Source of the DNA: Thiomargarita sp.
Lineage (GTDB): Bacteria > Pseudomonadota > Gammaproteobacteria > Beggiatoales > Beggiatoaceae
Assembly: GCA_020721045.1 (NCBI GenBank)
Contig: DYNN01000009.1
Span: 1 to 56,539 of the forward strand
Direction: 5' to 3'
DNA: 56,539 nt
The notes below the pieces were generated by a model. It saw only the letters and a list, made by a program, of their open reading frames with translations. It had not been told where the DNA came from and made no database searches. Made by a program: the position numbers and the translations under genes. This document shows, one piece after another, positions 17,726 to 27,232 of the stretch (within the stretch, counting starts at the first letter, position 1; each line of letters opens with the position of its first letter).

Positions 17726-19009
17726 ATGTTAAGAAAAACATACTGGGCTGCTACGATAACAACAATCATAGCTTTACCTACAACTACTTTTGCTACCAAT
17801 GGTTATTCAGCACATGGCTGGGGTACACAAAGTAAAAGTATGGCGGGAGTTGGTGTAGCGTTGCCGTTAGATAATTTAAATGCGGCAAATAATCCAGCAA
17901 CCATGGTTTATATGGGTAATCGTTGGGATTTAGGCTTATCTTTATTTTCGCCTTCACGCGGTTATACCGCTAATAACGACGGCGCACCGACTTATCCACC
18001 CGCAACGGTTACGCCGGGTGACTATGACAGTGGTAAAGAGTATTTCTTTATTCCAAATTTTGCTTATAATTTCAGTTTAGATGAGGAGACTTCAGTTGGT
18101 ATTGTAGTCGGTGCCAATGGAGGCATGAATACGGAATATGATAATGCGGTTTTTTCTGCTTTTAATAATCCGGGCGGTATGGCAAGTACGCCGTCGGGAA
18201 TTGATTTAAAACAACTATTTATTGGATTACCTTACGCAAAGCGACTCAATTCCCAACATTCAATCGGTTTGATGCCCATTTTAGCTGTACAATCATTTAA
18301 AGCCTATGGTTTAGAACCCTTTCGCCCATTTTCCAACTCACCCGATCAGGTCACTAATAATGGAACAGACGTTGCCTATGGTGCTGGATTTCGTTTAGGT
18401 TGGTTAGGACAGGTTACGGATCAATTATCTTTGGGTGCTTCTTACCAAACAACAACCTATATGACTGAATTTGATAAATATAAAGGCTTGTTTGCTGAAA
18501 GTGGCAATTTTGACGTTCCCCCTACTTTGGTGATTGGTGCTGCTTTTAAAGCCACGCCTAGCTTGACTTTTGCATTAGATGTGCAACAAATTTATTACTC
18601 TAAAATCAAAGTCATTGGTAATCGTTCTGACTTAATTTTTATGCCGGGTGCCACGTTACTAGGCACAGATGATGGGTTAGGATTTGGTTGGGACGATATG
18701 ACGATTGTTAAAATGGGCATACAATGGGAATATAGTCCAGATTTAACTTTGCGTGCAGGTTATAGCCATGCAAATCAAATAATTTCCGAGACACAAGCTT
18801 TATTCAGCGTATTAGCTCCAGCGGTTGTAAGGGAACATTTTACCTTGGGTTTTGGTAAAAAAGTAACTGATGATAGTGAAATCAACATGTCTTTTATGTA
18901 TGCACCTAACGAGCATTTATACGGTAAAAACCCTAATACCGGACCACAGACGGGACATGTAGAAATGGGTCAATACGAAATTGAGTTAAGTTGGAGTAAA
19001 CGCTGGTAA
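17726..19009 (+). CDS. FadL/OmpP1/TodX-family outer membrane transporter
   Basis: A 427-aa outer-membrane beta-barrel for hydrophobic compounds. The signal peptide (residues about 1-23, ending TFA) is followed by the family N terminus TNGYSAHGWGTQSKSMAGVGVALP, which forms the plug, with the conserved NNPA. The barrel strands end in LSWSKRW, with the terminal aromatic needed for barrel assembly. A strong GGAGGAG precedes the start at 17726. FadL-type proteins carry long-chain fatty acids or aromatic hydrocarbons; the ligand here is not known. Confidence 0.92.
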   Translation: MLRKTYWAATITTIIALPTTTFATNGYSAHGWGTQSKSMAGVGVALPLDNLNAANNPATMVYMGNRWDLGLSLFSPSRGYTANNDGAPTYPPATVTPGDYDSGKEYFFIPNFAYNFSLDEETSVGIVVGANGGMNTEYDNAVFSAFNNPGGMASTPSGIDLKQLFIGLPYAKRLNSQHSIGLMPILAVQSFKAYGLEPFRPFSNSPDQVTNNGTDVAYGAGFRLGWLGQVTDQLSLGASYQTTTYMTEFDKYKGLFAESGNFDVPPTLVIGAAFKATPSLTFALDVQQIYYSKIKVIGNRSDLIFMPGATLLGTDDGLGFGWDDMTIVKMGIQWEYSPDLTLRAGYSHANQIISETQALFSVLAPAVVREHFTLGFGKKVTDDSEINMSFMYAPNEHLYGKNPNTGPQTGHVEMGQYEIELSWSKRW

Positions 19010-19016
19010 GTGACAA

Positions 19017-19041
19017 GGTGGATGATAAATCGTCATCCACC
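19017..19041. terminator. Perfect 9-bp stem hairpin after the porin gene
   Basis: GGTGGATGA and TCATCCACC pair exactly around a 7-nt loop, starting eight bases after the porin stop. No T run follows, so it may be a weak terminator or an mRNA 3'-end stabiliser that lowers expression of tatD behind it. Confidence 0.5.
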
Positions 19042-19074
19042 AATCTATATATGAATAAATAAGGAATTTACGCA

Positions 19075-19860
19075 ATGCAAACAATAGGATTAGTTGATTC
19101 TCACTGTCATTTAGATATGATCAAAAATACCACGCCCCAAGAATTAATCACTACGGCAATGGCACAAGGTGTTGAATATTTTTTGTGTGTATCCGTGGAT
19201 TTAAAAAGTTTTCCCAATATGTTCAATATGATAGAAACAATGGCATCCGTATTTGCATCGGTCGGCGTACACCCAAATTACACCTGTGACAACGAACCAA
19301 CAGTTGAAACATTAGTGAATTTAGCGCAACATCAGAAAGTGATCGCAATTGGTGAAACGGGTTTAGATTATTATCGTAGTCAAGGTGATTTGACTTGGCA
19401 ACATCAACGTTTTCAAACACATATTCATGCAGCTCAACAAGCTAATAAACCGCTCATTATCCATAGTCGCGAAGCCCGTGAAGATACGCTACGTATTTTG
19501 CAAGTAGAAAATGCACAGTCAGTAGGTGGAATTATGCACTGTTTTGTAGAAGATTTAGCAACTGCCGAAAAAGTTATGAACATGGGATTTTATATTTCGT
19601 TTTCTGGTATTGTCACTTTTAAACAAGCAACAGCGTTACAACAGGTTGCTCGCCAAATTCCTTTGGATCGTTTACTAGTAGAAACAGATGCACCCTTTTT
19701 AACGCCGATGCCGCATCGTGGAAAAACAAATCAACCCGCTTATGTAAAACATGTTGCTGAATTTATTGCTAAATTACGTGGAATTTCTCTAGCAGAATTA
19801 ACCCAAATCACTACAGAAAATTTTTTTCGCCTATTTCCACACGCATTGTCAACAAAATAA
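19075..19860 (+). CDS. TatD-family metal-dependent deoxyribonuclease
   Basis: A 261-aa TIM-barrel hydrolase close to E. coli YcfH/TatD in length. Metal-binding motifs are all present: DSHCHLD at the N terminus, GETGLDYY, LIIHSREA, IMHCF and VETDAPFLTP. The family removes nucleotides from DNA ends and acts in repair or quality control. GGAA precedes the start. It is a different branch from the Sec-independent transport genes despite the name. Confidence 0.93.
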   Translation: MQTIGLVDSHCHLDMIKNTTPQELITTAMAQGVEYFLCVSVDLKSFPNMFNMIETMASVFASVGVHPNYTCDNEPTVETLVNLAQHQKVIAIGETGLDYYRSQGDLTWQHQRFQTHIHAAQQANKPLIIHSREAREDTLRILQVENAQSVGGIMHCFVEDLATAEKVMNMGFYISFSGIVTFKQATALQQVARQIPLDRLLVETDAPFLTPMPHRGKTNQPAYVKHVAEFIAKLRGISLAELTQITTENFFRLFPHALSTK

Positions 19861-19884
19861 CAAATAAATTAATAGGTATCTTTG

Positions 19885-21258
19885 GTGTCCATTCTGATTT
19901 TATTACCCGCTTTTTTAGCCGCTTACATTGCTGTAACCCAATCACCACAACGCGCGTTACTGAGGATATATGTACCAGTTTTACTATTCTTACCCAATTA
20001 TTACTACTGGATTTTAAACGGATTACCCGATCCTAACTTCAATCAAGCCACTATTTTAGCAATTGCTATTGTTTGGTTAATCAAAGGTGCTCCCGGATGG
20101 CGTTTCTCTCTCACTGATATTTTAGCTGTGGGTTTCGCTTTTGCGGTCTCCTATTCTGAATATGACAATGCCGGCTTTAAGGAATTAAAAAATGTTAGCT
20201 TTGACATCGTTGGCTCAATTCTCCTTCCTTATGTATTAGCCAAAAGTCTCATTGAACAACATGGTTTACGGGAAGAATTGGCTAAACAAATCGCTTTAGT
20301 TCTATTTTTCGTTGCATTATTGATGTTGCCACAATTTATCACCGGTGCCAATTACAGCGTTTGGCAAAAAGTACTAGGACGATTTTTTGACGGACAAGGC
20401 TGGCAATGGGCAACAACCTACCGTTGGGGATTAACCCGTGCTTCTGGTCCCTATGGACACCCTATTTTAGCCGGCATCATTTTGTTAGTTGGTTATCGAT
20501 TACAACGTTGGTTAGAATGGGGAAATTATTGGCCCAAACGCATTAAATTATTTGCCGGTTTTTCCTTATCTCCCAAAATTATCAGTTTTGGTATTTTAGC
20601 GGGTGCAATCATGACAATTACACGCGGACCTTTGATGGCAGGTGCTGTTGCAGCCACTATTGTTATGATTGGTAAAAGCAAACAACGCTGGCTAGTTTTT
20701 ATATCAATTTTAGTATTAACTATCACTATTAGCATTCCTCTTGTCACTTGGTTTGTAGACTATGTTTCAGTTGATCGTCAATCACTAGAATATGGTTCTG
20801 CACAAGAAACTATTGTTTATCGTTGGGAACTACTAGAAATTTTTGTTGATATTGGCAAAGAAAAATTATGGTGGGGTTGGGGACGTAAAGGATGGATTCA
20901 TGACGAATTACCGCATTCTATTGACAATTATTATTTATTATTATTTTTACAACATGGTATTATGGGATTAGGTTTTTTAGTGGCGATTTTCACTATTATG
21001 ATAACGCGACTTTTTATACGTGGAATGACCCAACCCATTACCAATCCATCAGGTAATTCATTCGAATTTGCTTTACTAAGTGCGTATGTTGTGATGAGCT
21101 TATCGATTGCTACAGTCTGGTTGGGAGAACAAACAGTACCTGTACTATTTTTTCTTGTGGGTTGGACCGAAAGTGCCTTACGTTACCGATCGACGATTCT
21201 TCATACCACGACAACTGCGCCTACGCACCATTTTCGATTTCAGCGTATATTACAATAA
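19885..21258 (+). CDS. O-antigen ligase/polymerase-like membrane protein (Wzy/WaaL type)
   Basis: A 457-aa protein with about ten membrane helices. The Wzy_C-type region is visible: a long periplasmic loop with Arg-rich and aromatic residues (RWGLTRASGPYGHPILAG) and the later WGWGRKGWIHDELPHSIDNYYL stretch, typical of ligases and polymerases that handle undecaprenyl-linked glycans. I chose the GTG at 19885 because AGGT lies at good spacing; a TTG three bases earlier is also possible. It is followed by a Wzx-like flippase, so the pair likely serves export of one polysaccharide. Confidence 0.8.
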   Translation: MSILILLPAFLAAYIAVTQSPQRALLRIYVPVLLFLPNYYYWILNGLPDPNFNQATILAIAIVWLIKGAPGWRFSLTDILAVGFAFAVSYSEYDNAGFKELKNVSFDIVGSILLPYVLAKSLIEQHGLREELAKQIALVLFFVALLMLPQFITGANYSVWQKVLGRFFDGQGWQWATTYRWGLTRASGPYGHPILAGIILLVGYRLQRWLEWGNYWPKRIKLFAGFSLSPKIISFGILAGAIMTITRGPLMAGAVAATIVMIGKSKQRWLVFISILVLTITISIPLVTWFVDYVSVDRQSLEYGSAQETIVYRWELLEIFVDIGKEKLWWGWGRKGWIHDELPHSIDNYYLLLFLQHGIMGLGFLVAIFTIMITRLFIRGMTQPITNPSGNSFEFALLSAYVVMSLSIATVWLGEQTVPVLFFLVGWTESALRYRSTILHTTTTAPTHHFRFQRILQ

Positions 21259-21320
21259 AATTAAATGCTTGCAAATTATCTGCGACAATTATTAATTCTC
21301 ATATTTATAAAAAATAATTT

Positions 21321-22937
21321 ATGTCTACCAACCCGGCTCATGCATCACATGCGAAAGTAATTGATAAACAAGAAATGCAAAGATTGATTTCTAAAAATCT
21401 CTTTATCTCTGTTTTTTCTAAAATATTTCATCTAATTACACGACTTTTCATTCCTCCTTTAGCACTCAGTTTTATTACACTAGAAGAATACGGTATTTGG
21501 GCAATTTGTTTTATTTTAATTGGTTATCTCAGTTTAGGTGCTTTTGGTGTTTCCAATGTATATATTCGTTATGTTGCTGAATATCATGCAAATAATGAAA
21601 CAGAAAAAATCAACAGCCTAGTCTCAACCGGTATCATCTTAGTCGTGATAATCACTTTAGCCTTATTGGCTAGTTTTTGGTTCATGTTACCGTTATTGAT
21701 TGAAGAAATTTTTCATATTTCACCTGAATTACATTCAACCGCTTTTGTATTCTTTTTCGGTACCGCTTGCGTCTTCATGTTCGATCTCAGTATTGGTACT
21801 TTTAAGTATATTCTCAATGGATTACAAAAAATTGCTGAAGCAGCTTGGGTATGGATTGGCTGTTTGACATTAGAAACTATTTTGATTGTAATATTCTTTT
21901 TTACCGGTTTTGGAATTTACTCTCTATTTTATGCTTTTGTAATTAGATACTTAGTCAGTTTTGTTATTTATGCAGTCATGTCATACAAATTAATTCCTGG
22001 TTTATCAATTGGTTTTCAACATTTTGATACAGCTTACTTAAAATTATTTTATCGTTTTGGTGGTATTGTACAAATTGCGGGCATATTAGGCGTTTTCTTG
22101 CGTTCTATCGATAAAGTTATTGCTAGCACAACACTCGACATGAAAGCAACAGCCCTATTAGACGTGGGTAATCGTTTTCCTTTAATGGCAATTACCGTAC
22201 CTTCTGCAATGAATGCGGTATTTTTGCCAGCCATTGCTTACATGCACAATCAAAATCGTAAACAAGAAATGGTTGAAGTCTATTTACAAGGCTCGCGTTC
22301 AATGAGTTTACTCACGGGTTTTATCATGGGATTTTTGACCGCATTTGCGCCACTACTAGTAATTGCATGGTTAGGCACAGACCCACAATACCAAGCCGCC
22401 GCAATGATTATGGCATTATTTTCTCTACCCCAACAACTACACGTATTAACAGGTCCGGGCACTTCCTTTTTTAATGGGACTAATGAACCCATGAAAGCAC
22501 TTTACAATCCTTTGCTACGTACAATTTTAACTGGAATTGGCGCAACCGTTTTATTTACTTTTTATGAAGTGAATATTATCAATATCTCAATTATGGTCGC
22601 AATTACCACGATCATAGCAGCCCTACTATATAGCATTTATACCAACTATATTATCGAACTAAATCAATGGGCTTTTGTGGTTAAAGTGCTATTACCCGGA
22701 TTAATGCCTTATTTCGTTAGTTATTGTATCTACTTAGCATTTACACCTTGGTTAAGCACAGCAATGCTAAATCGTTGGTATGCAGCAACGCTCATATTAA
22801 TCGGTGGATTACTGTATTGTTTAATCATGCCTATCGTGATTTATTGGGGCATTTATGATTCATCGGAACGACAAATGATGCGAAATAAAATCACAAAACT
22901 AATCACTAAAATTTCAAAACGCAACACTTTTGGATAA
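21321..22937 (+). CDS. Wzx-like oligosaccharide flippase (MATE/MOP superfamily)
   Basis: A 538-aa protein with 12-14 membrane helices and short loops. The N terminus (FSKIFHLITRLFIPPLALSF) and the region around LDVGNRFPLMAITVPSAMNAVFLPA are typical of the polysaccharide transport branch of the MOP superfamily. It is expected to move lipid-linked oligosaccharides across the inner membrane. No Shine-Dalgarno is visible, so the start is less certain. It lies between the Wzy/WaaL-like gene and prmB on the same strand. Confidence 0.82.
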   Translation: MSTNPAHASHAKVIDKQEMQRLISKNLFISVFSKIFHLITRLFIPPLALSFITLEEYGIWAICFILIGYLSLGAFGVSNVYIRYVAEYHANNETEKINSLVSTGIILVVIITLALLASFWFMLPLLIEEIFHISPELHSTAFVFFFGTACVFMFDLSIGTFKYILNGLQKIAEAAWVWIGCLTLETILIVIFFFTGFGIYSLFYAFVIRYLVSFVIYAVMSYKLIPGLSIGFQHFDTAYLKLFYRFGGIVQIAGILGVFLRSIDKVIASTTLDMKATALLDVGNRFPLMAITVPSAMNAVFLPAIAYMHNQNRKQEMVEVYLQGSRSMSLLTGFIMGFLTAFAPLLVIAWLGTDPQYQAAAMIMALFSLPQQLHVLTGPGTSFFNGTNEPMKALYNPLLRTILTGIGATVLFTFYEVNIINISIMVAITTIIAALLYSIYTNYIIELNQWAFVVKVLLPGLMPYFVSYCIYLAFTPWLSTAMLNRWYAATLILIGGLLYCLIMPIVIYWGIYDSSERQMMRNKITKLITKISKRNTFG

Positions 22938-22946
22938 ATTATTTAC

Positions 22947-23846
22947 ATGAATATACAAGAATTACAAACAGTTGTTGATTTTGTCCGTTGGGGTGCCAGC
23001 CGCTTTAATGAAGCCAATTTATTTTTTGGGCACGGTACTGACAATGCGATTGATGAAGCCATTGTTCTAGTGACACATGCGTTACATTTACCGATTCAAC
23101 TACCAGATACTTTATGGCAAGCGCGTTTGACAGCGATAGAAAAAAACAAAATTCTCGATCTATTTGAAAAGAGAATAAATGAACGCGTGCCAACTCCTTA
23201 CTTAACTAATGAAGCATGGTTTGCAGGACTTCGATTTCAAGTCAACACCCACGTATTAATTCCGCGCTCGCCTATTGCAGAACTGATAGAACATCAATTC
23301 GCCCCTTGGGTAATACCAGAACAAATCGATAAAGTACTGGATTTATGTACAGGTAGTGGATGTATTGCAATTGCTATGGCATTACTGGCATTTCCTGAAG
23401 CAGAAATTGATGCTGCAGATATTTCACCACCTGCATTAGCGGTTGCCCGTGAAAATATTAAAAATTATGAAGTTACAGAAAGAGTGCACGCTATAGAATC
23501 CGACCTATTCGCGTATTTACAAGATAAACAATACGATCTAATTGTATGTAATCCACCTTATGTAAATCTATCAGAATTAGCGACGATTCCGCCAGAATAT
23601 CAACATGAACCAAGATTGGGTTTGCAAGCAGGAGAAGACGGATTAGACATTGTTAAAAGATTATTACATGAAGCACATCACTACTTAACGCCACATGGCA
23701 TACTTATCGTAGAAGTAGGTAACAGTCAATATTCGCTGGTAGAAATGTACCCTGATGCGCCTTTCACTTGGTTAGAATTTGCACGTGGTGGAGAAGGCGT
23801 ATTTTTAATCACACAGAAACAACTGATCCAATATCAATTTGATTGA
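22947..23846 (+). CDS. prmB: Ribosomal protein L3 N5-glutamine methyltransferase
   Basis: A 299-aa SAM-dependent methyltransferase of the HemK/PrmB group. VLDLCTGSGCIAIAMA is the SAM loop and NPPY (residues 202-205) binds the glutamine amide. The N-terminal helical domain and the VLIPRSPIAELI motif fit PrmB (L3) better than PrmC (release factors), which usually has PRPDTE. It starts 9 bases after the flippase stop. Confidence 0.9.
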   Translation: MNIQELQTVVDFVRWGASRFNEANLFFGHGTDNAIDEAIVLVTHALHLPIQLPDTLWQARLTAIEKNKILDLFEKRINERVPTPYLTNEAWFAGLRFQVNTHVLIPRSPIAELIEHQFAPWVIPEQIDKVLDLCTGSGCIAIAMALLAFPEAEIDAADISPPALAVARENIKNYEVTERVHAIESDLFAYLQDKQYDLIVCNPPYVNLSELATIPPEYQHEPRLGLQAGEDGLDIVKRLLHEAHHYLTPHGILIVEVGNSQYSLVEMYPDAPFTWLEFARGGEGVFLITQKQLIQYQFD

Positions 23847-23987
23847 TTAGGTAAAGTAATCGCATTAAATTACACAATCATCTTTTATATCAACGATTTA
23901 CAAAGTCAACTTTTACAGCGTGGCTTTGTAATTAACTGATTTTAAATAATTAAAAATTTTAATGCGATTACACTTACCTAAAATCAA
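23844..23987. repeat. Palindromic element with ~27-bp arms between prmB and mrr
   Basis: Left arm TTGATTAGGTAAAGTAATCG continuing CATTAAA pairs with a right arm ending CACTTACCTAAAATCAA, with two small offsets. An inner hairpin ACAAAGTCA/TGGCTTTGT is nested in the centre. The left end starts in the prmB stop codon. It is unrelated in sequence to the MITEs at 6.1 and 46.9 kb. The two genes beside it converge on it, so a role in ending transcription is possible. Confidence 0.7.
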
Positions 23988-23991
23988 TAAA

Positions 23992-24909
23992 CTATACTAA
24001 TTCATCGTCAACAAAATAATCGCTGTCAATTTTCTTCAATTCATAAATTCTTTGCGTAGTACAACCCAAACTATAGTCAATCATCAACTGCGCCAATTGT
24101 TTACCATCGATCAAAACAATTTTAGTCTCATTTCTAGGTGTATATTCTAATGCATCTTTAGTGAATTGAGAAGTAGTGATAAAAACGCCCTTCTTTGCAC
24201 CTTGCCCCGCTAAAGCACCGACAAATTTTTGTAATTCTGGACGACCAACTGAATTGCCCATTTGCCAACGTTTTGCTTGAAGGTAAATAATATCAAGCCC
24301 AAGCTTATCTTCTTTAATGGTGCCGTCAATGCCTTCATCACCACTTTGACCAATAGCCTTGCCAGCGTCCTTGATTGAACCGCCGTAACCCATTTTTACT
24401 AATAATTCAATAACTAATCGCTCGAAAAAATCCGGTGATAATTTAATGACTTTGCTTAATAATTCGGAAGCCAAAGACTCTCTTATGTTGTGATAAGCTT
24501 CATCAAGATTTTCTTCCGGCGTTTGTTCATTAGATTCTTGCGTTATTTTTTCCGAATTATCATTGTGATTAAAATTTTGAAATGCCAAAAATGCCTGAAA
24601 TTGTCTCAAGTACTTTATATCAATTTGTTTAGGCGGAGATTTTAATATTTCAAGCCCTAATTCTGTAATAACACAAGTTGCTCGTTTAGGAGAATCAAGC
24701 AATCCTGCTTTTTTTAGATAAGTCTTTGCCCATCCGACTCTATTATCAAAAATAGCTTGACCACCACTGGGCAATAATTCTTTACGTTCCTGTTCAGTTA
24801 ACTTAAATTTACTTGCCAATTCTTCTACTATATTTCGATAGTTATGTTCTTGCTTATCGGCAATAAACTGAAGAAGTGGTAGCATAATTGCCTGAAACTT
24901 GGGTATCAT
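23992..24909 (-). CDS. mrr: Mrr-family type IV restriction endonuclease
   Basis: A 305-aa protein, essentially the length of E. coli Mrr (304). Residues about 1-95 form the winged-helix Mrr N domain; 160-290 the PD-(D/E)XK nuclease domain: FERLVIELLVKMGYGG, then Asp195 in GDEGIDG and Gln211-Ala-Lys213 in YLQAKRW, which is the variant QxK active site normal for Mrr. Mrr cuts methylated DNA from foreign sources. It is the only classical defence gene in the window, lying just behind the biosynthetic operon on the same strand with a 58-base gap, and some read-through is possible. Confidence 0.93.
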   Translation of the reverse strand: MIPKFQAIMLPLLQFIADKQEHNYRNIVEELASKFKLTEQERKELLPSGGQAIFDNRVGWAKTYLKKAGLLDSPKRATCVITELGLEILKSPPKQIDIKYLRQFQAFLAFQNFNHNDNSEKITQESNEQTPEENLDEAYHNIRESLASELLSKVIKLSPDFFERLVIELLVKMGYGGSIKDAGKAIGQSGDEGIDGTIKEDKLGLDIIYLQAKRWQMGNSVGRPELQKFVGALAGQGAKKGVFITTSQFTKDALEYTPRNETKIVLIDGKQLAQLMIDYSLGCTTQRIYELKKIDSDYFVDDELV

Positions 24910-24967
24910 GGATTATCACCCTGTTTTGTGCCACAAATTGTTTAAAATCATTATATTATAACTAAAA

Positions 24968-25597
24968 TTACCAATTCTCTTTAATCAACTCACGTAACTC
25001 ATTTAACTTACCATGAAAAAAATGCTCAGCTTCATCTAACCATTTGAAAGTAATAGGATTAATTTGTTGTTGTGCCCAAGTTTCTACAGCTACAGGTGAA
25101 ACCACTTGATCTTGTCGCCCTTGAATTACTAAACTAGGTATATCAGCCAGTTGCAATTGAGAAAAATCAAATCGAGCCACTGCAGGCGCAACTAACAATA
25201 AACGATCTGCCTGCACAATATCGTGTCCATGTACAGCAATATAGCCACCAAAAGAAAATCCTGCTAACCACAATTCACGTGGCGCATACTGTGCGCGCAA
25301 CCATGCCACAACGGCTTTCAAATCTTCAATTTCTCCCACACCGTGATCAAAACGACCTTCACTTTGACCTACACCGCGAAAATTAAATCGTATAGCGCCC
25401 GCACCTAATGCATTGAAAGTACTTGCAATAATATACACCACTTTATTATGCATGGTACCTCCATACACCGGATGCGGATGACAAATCACACCAAAAGGCA
25501 TATTAGGCGCGGGATTAGCCGGACAACTGATTATCACTTCTATTTGCCCAACATGACCCGGAATAATGAGCGTTTGAGACTGACAAAGTAAATTCAT
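24968..25597 (-). CDS. Alpha/beta hydrolase (COG2945 type)
   Basis: A 209-aa alpha/beta hydrolase. Catalytic triad visible: Ser115 in AGFSFGGY, Asp163 in GRQDQVV and His192 in EAEHFFHG. The HPHPVYGGTMHNKVV and FNFRGVGQSEG motifs place it in the small COG2945 esterase-like group, not among type II thioesterases of NRPS clusters. It is the last gene of the biosynthetic operon, 8 bases behind the DUF29 gene. Because the synthetase has no thioesterase domain, it may take part in release or clean-up; that is inference. Confidence 0.85.
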   Translation of the reverse strand: MNLLCQSQTLIIPGHVGQIEVIISCPANPAPNMPFGVICHPHPVYGGTMHNKVVYIIASTFNALGAGAIRFNFRGVGQSEGRFDHGVGEIEDLKAVVAWLRAQYAPRELWLAGFSFGGYIAVHGHDIVQADRLLLVAPAVARFDFSQLQLADIPSLVIQGRQDQVVSPVAVETWAQQQINPITFKWLDEAEHFFHGKLNELRELIKENW

Positions 25598-25605
25598 TAT
25601 TATTT

Positions 25606-26067
25606 CTACACATTTTTTGGATAAAAATCAATATCTAATAACTGATCAATACTATAAGGACAATCGATGGGAAAAATGGATTTTGACAAACCAGTTTCTT
25701 TCATTGCCAAAATAATTGCCTTGGGATAAATTTTTCTGATGGCATCGGCTAACTCACGTCTCAAACTGGGCATATCTTCAAATAATAAATCAACTTGAGT
25801 ACGTTGTTCTATAATGGTATCACTCCAACTTTTTCCCGTATATTCAATCCATTGACTAGAAAGCTGAGTCAATTGAAATTGCCATTTAAGTAGATGAGTA
25901 ATTAGGATAATTAAACGACTATTTAACTCTCGTAAATGACTTTTACCCATATCTGCTAATTCTAAAATTAAATGTTCAATATCAATATCTTGAGTATTAC
26001 CCAGCTTTAATAAATTAATTTGTTGATGAATCCATAAATTAAAATCTTGTTCGTATAATTTATTCAT
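25606..26067 (-). CDS. DUF29 family protein
   Basis: A 153-aa helical protein. The N terminus YEQDFNLWIHQQINLLKLG, the HLILELADMGKS helix and the HLLKWQFQ segment are characteristic of DUF29, a family frequent in cyanobacteria and filamentous proteobacteria with unknown function. It is embedded in the operon (39 bases from the aminotransferase, 8 from the hydrolase) but may be a passenger, since DUF29 genes occur widely. Confidence 0.85.
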   Translation of the reverse strand: MNKLYEQDFNLWIHQQINLLKLGNTQDIDIEHLILELADMGKSHLRELNSRLIILITHLLKWQFQLTQLSSQWIEYTGKSWSDTIIEQRTQVDLLFEDMPSLRRELADAIRKIYPKAIILAMKETGLSKSIFPIDCPYSIDQLLDIDFYPKNV

Positions 26068-26106
26068 AAAACATCTACTTTAAGAGATTTTTTAGCTATT
26101 TTTCTA

Positions 26107-27228
26107 TCAACACCACCGATTTAACCCTTTTGCTAACAACTCAATACCATGAACGACTGTTTCACGGGCTTGTCCCAAAGGAATACGAACCGCCCCTTTA
26201 CTTTTTACATAATTACCACTGGTGACCAAAACCAAACCATATTCGATTAACATAAAATCAGCAAACACCTCTATATCTGCAACTGGTAAATTGACAAAAT
26301 ACTGAGTGCCACCCGCAGGTGCTTTAAAATCAACGTTTGGCAAAATAGCTAATTGTTGTTGAACAAATAACCAATCGGCTGTCACATTTGTCACTAATTC
26401 ACTATTACCCTGTTTAATCAATTCAACAGCTTGATACTGTGAACTGGTACACACAGAAATACATTCAGCCTCTAACTGACTGGTTAACATAGCAATATGT
26501 AGACTATCGGTGACAATCCAGCCAATACGCAACCCAGGGGCACCGTAATTTTTACTCATCGAATTCACAACAAATAAATTCTGCCAATCTTGTTGTAATA
26601 CTAATGGATTCAATGGGTAACTACCATCAAAGATGAAAGAATCATAAACTAAATCAGCAATAACAGCAATATTACATTGAACTGCCCATTTTAATAATTG
26701 TTCCCATTCCGCTTTTGAAATTATTCTACCTGTTGGATTATGCGGACTATTCAAATAAATCAAGCGAATACCTGCTTGCATCTGCTGCTGTAACACATCA
26801 GCATAATTGTCATTTTCGTTGACCGAAAAATAAATAATTTCATAACCTTGACTACGTAAAATTTTTTCTATGCTATCTAATACAGGCGTTTGGCATAAAA
26901 CTTTACTACCAGACTGAAATAAATATCGCGTCAATAGCGAAATACCATGAAAAGCACCATTTGTGACAAGTATTTGATCTGAATTAACTTGTAAATCATA
27001 ATGTTGCGCTTCACGTTGACGAATCGCCTCAAGTAACTCCATTTCACCTTGACAATTGGCATAGCTCGTTATATTTTTAGCTAATATGGGAGAAAAATGT
27101 AATATTTTAAACCATTGTGGCACATTTTCTACTAAAAAAGTCAAAGGACATTCTATTTTACTAGTATAATTTAAGCGTTGTTGCAAAAAACTTAAAGGAC
27201 TATGACGATCAACAACTGAATAAGACAT
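26107..27228 (-). CDS. PLP-dependent class I/II aminotransferase of the biosynthetic cluster
   Basis: A 373-aa fold-type I aminotransferase. NSPHNPTG (residues 161-167), IADLVYD and Lys226 in NSMSKNYGAPGLRIGW form the PLP site. The start at 27228 lies 4 bases after the methyltransferase stop; a longer frame to 27264 overlaps it. The layout resembles small aminotransferases found in pathways to unusual amino acids (capreomycidine or beta-methyl amino acids). Paired with the keto-acid type methyltransferase next to it, it could convert an amino acid to its 2-keto acid and back after methylation. The substrate is not known. Confidence 0.88.
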   Translation of the reverse strand: MSYSVVDRHSPLSFLQQRLNYTSKIECPLTFLVENVPQWFKILHFSPILAKNITSYANCQGEMELLEAIRQREAQHYDLQVNSDQILVTNGAFHGISLLTRYLFQSGSKVLCQTPVLDSIEKILRSQGYEIIYFSVNENDNYADVLQQQMQAGIRLIYLNSPHNPTGRIISKAEWEQLLKWAVQCNIAVIADLVYDSFIFDGSYPLNPLVLQQDWQNLFVVNSMSKNYGAPGLRIGWIVTDSLHIAMLTSQLEAECISVCTSSQYQAVELIKQGNSELVTNVTADWLFVQQQLAILPNVDFKAPAGGTQYFVNLPVADIEVFADFMLIEYGLVLVTSGNYVKSKGAVRIPLGQARETVVHGIELLAKGLNRWC

Positions 27229-27232
27229 GCGC

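Noticed and set aside
23992-24909. Mrr as a member of the biosynthetic operon or of the CHAT system
   Set aside because: It is on the same strand as the biosynthetic genes but has no link in function, and it lies about 8 kb from the CHAT cassette with housekeeping genes between.
24968-25597. Type II thioesterase of the cluster
   Set aside because: The motifs (HPHPVYGGTMHN, GFSFGG) are those of COG2945 hydrolases, not the GHSMG/GHSFG thioesterase II family.
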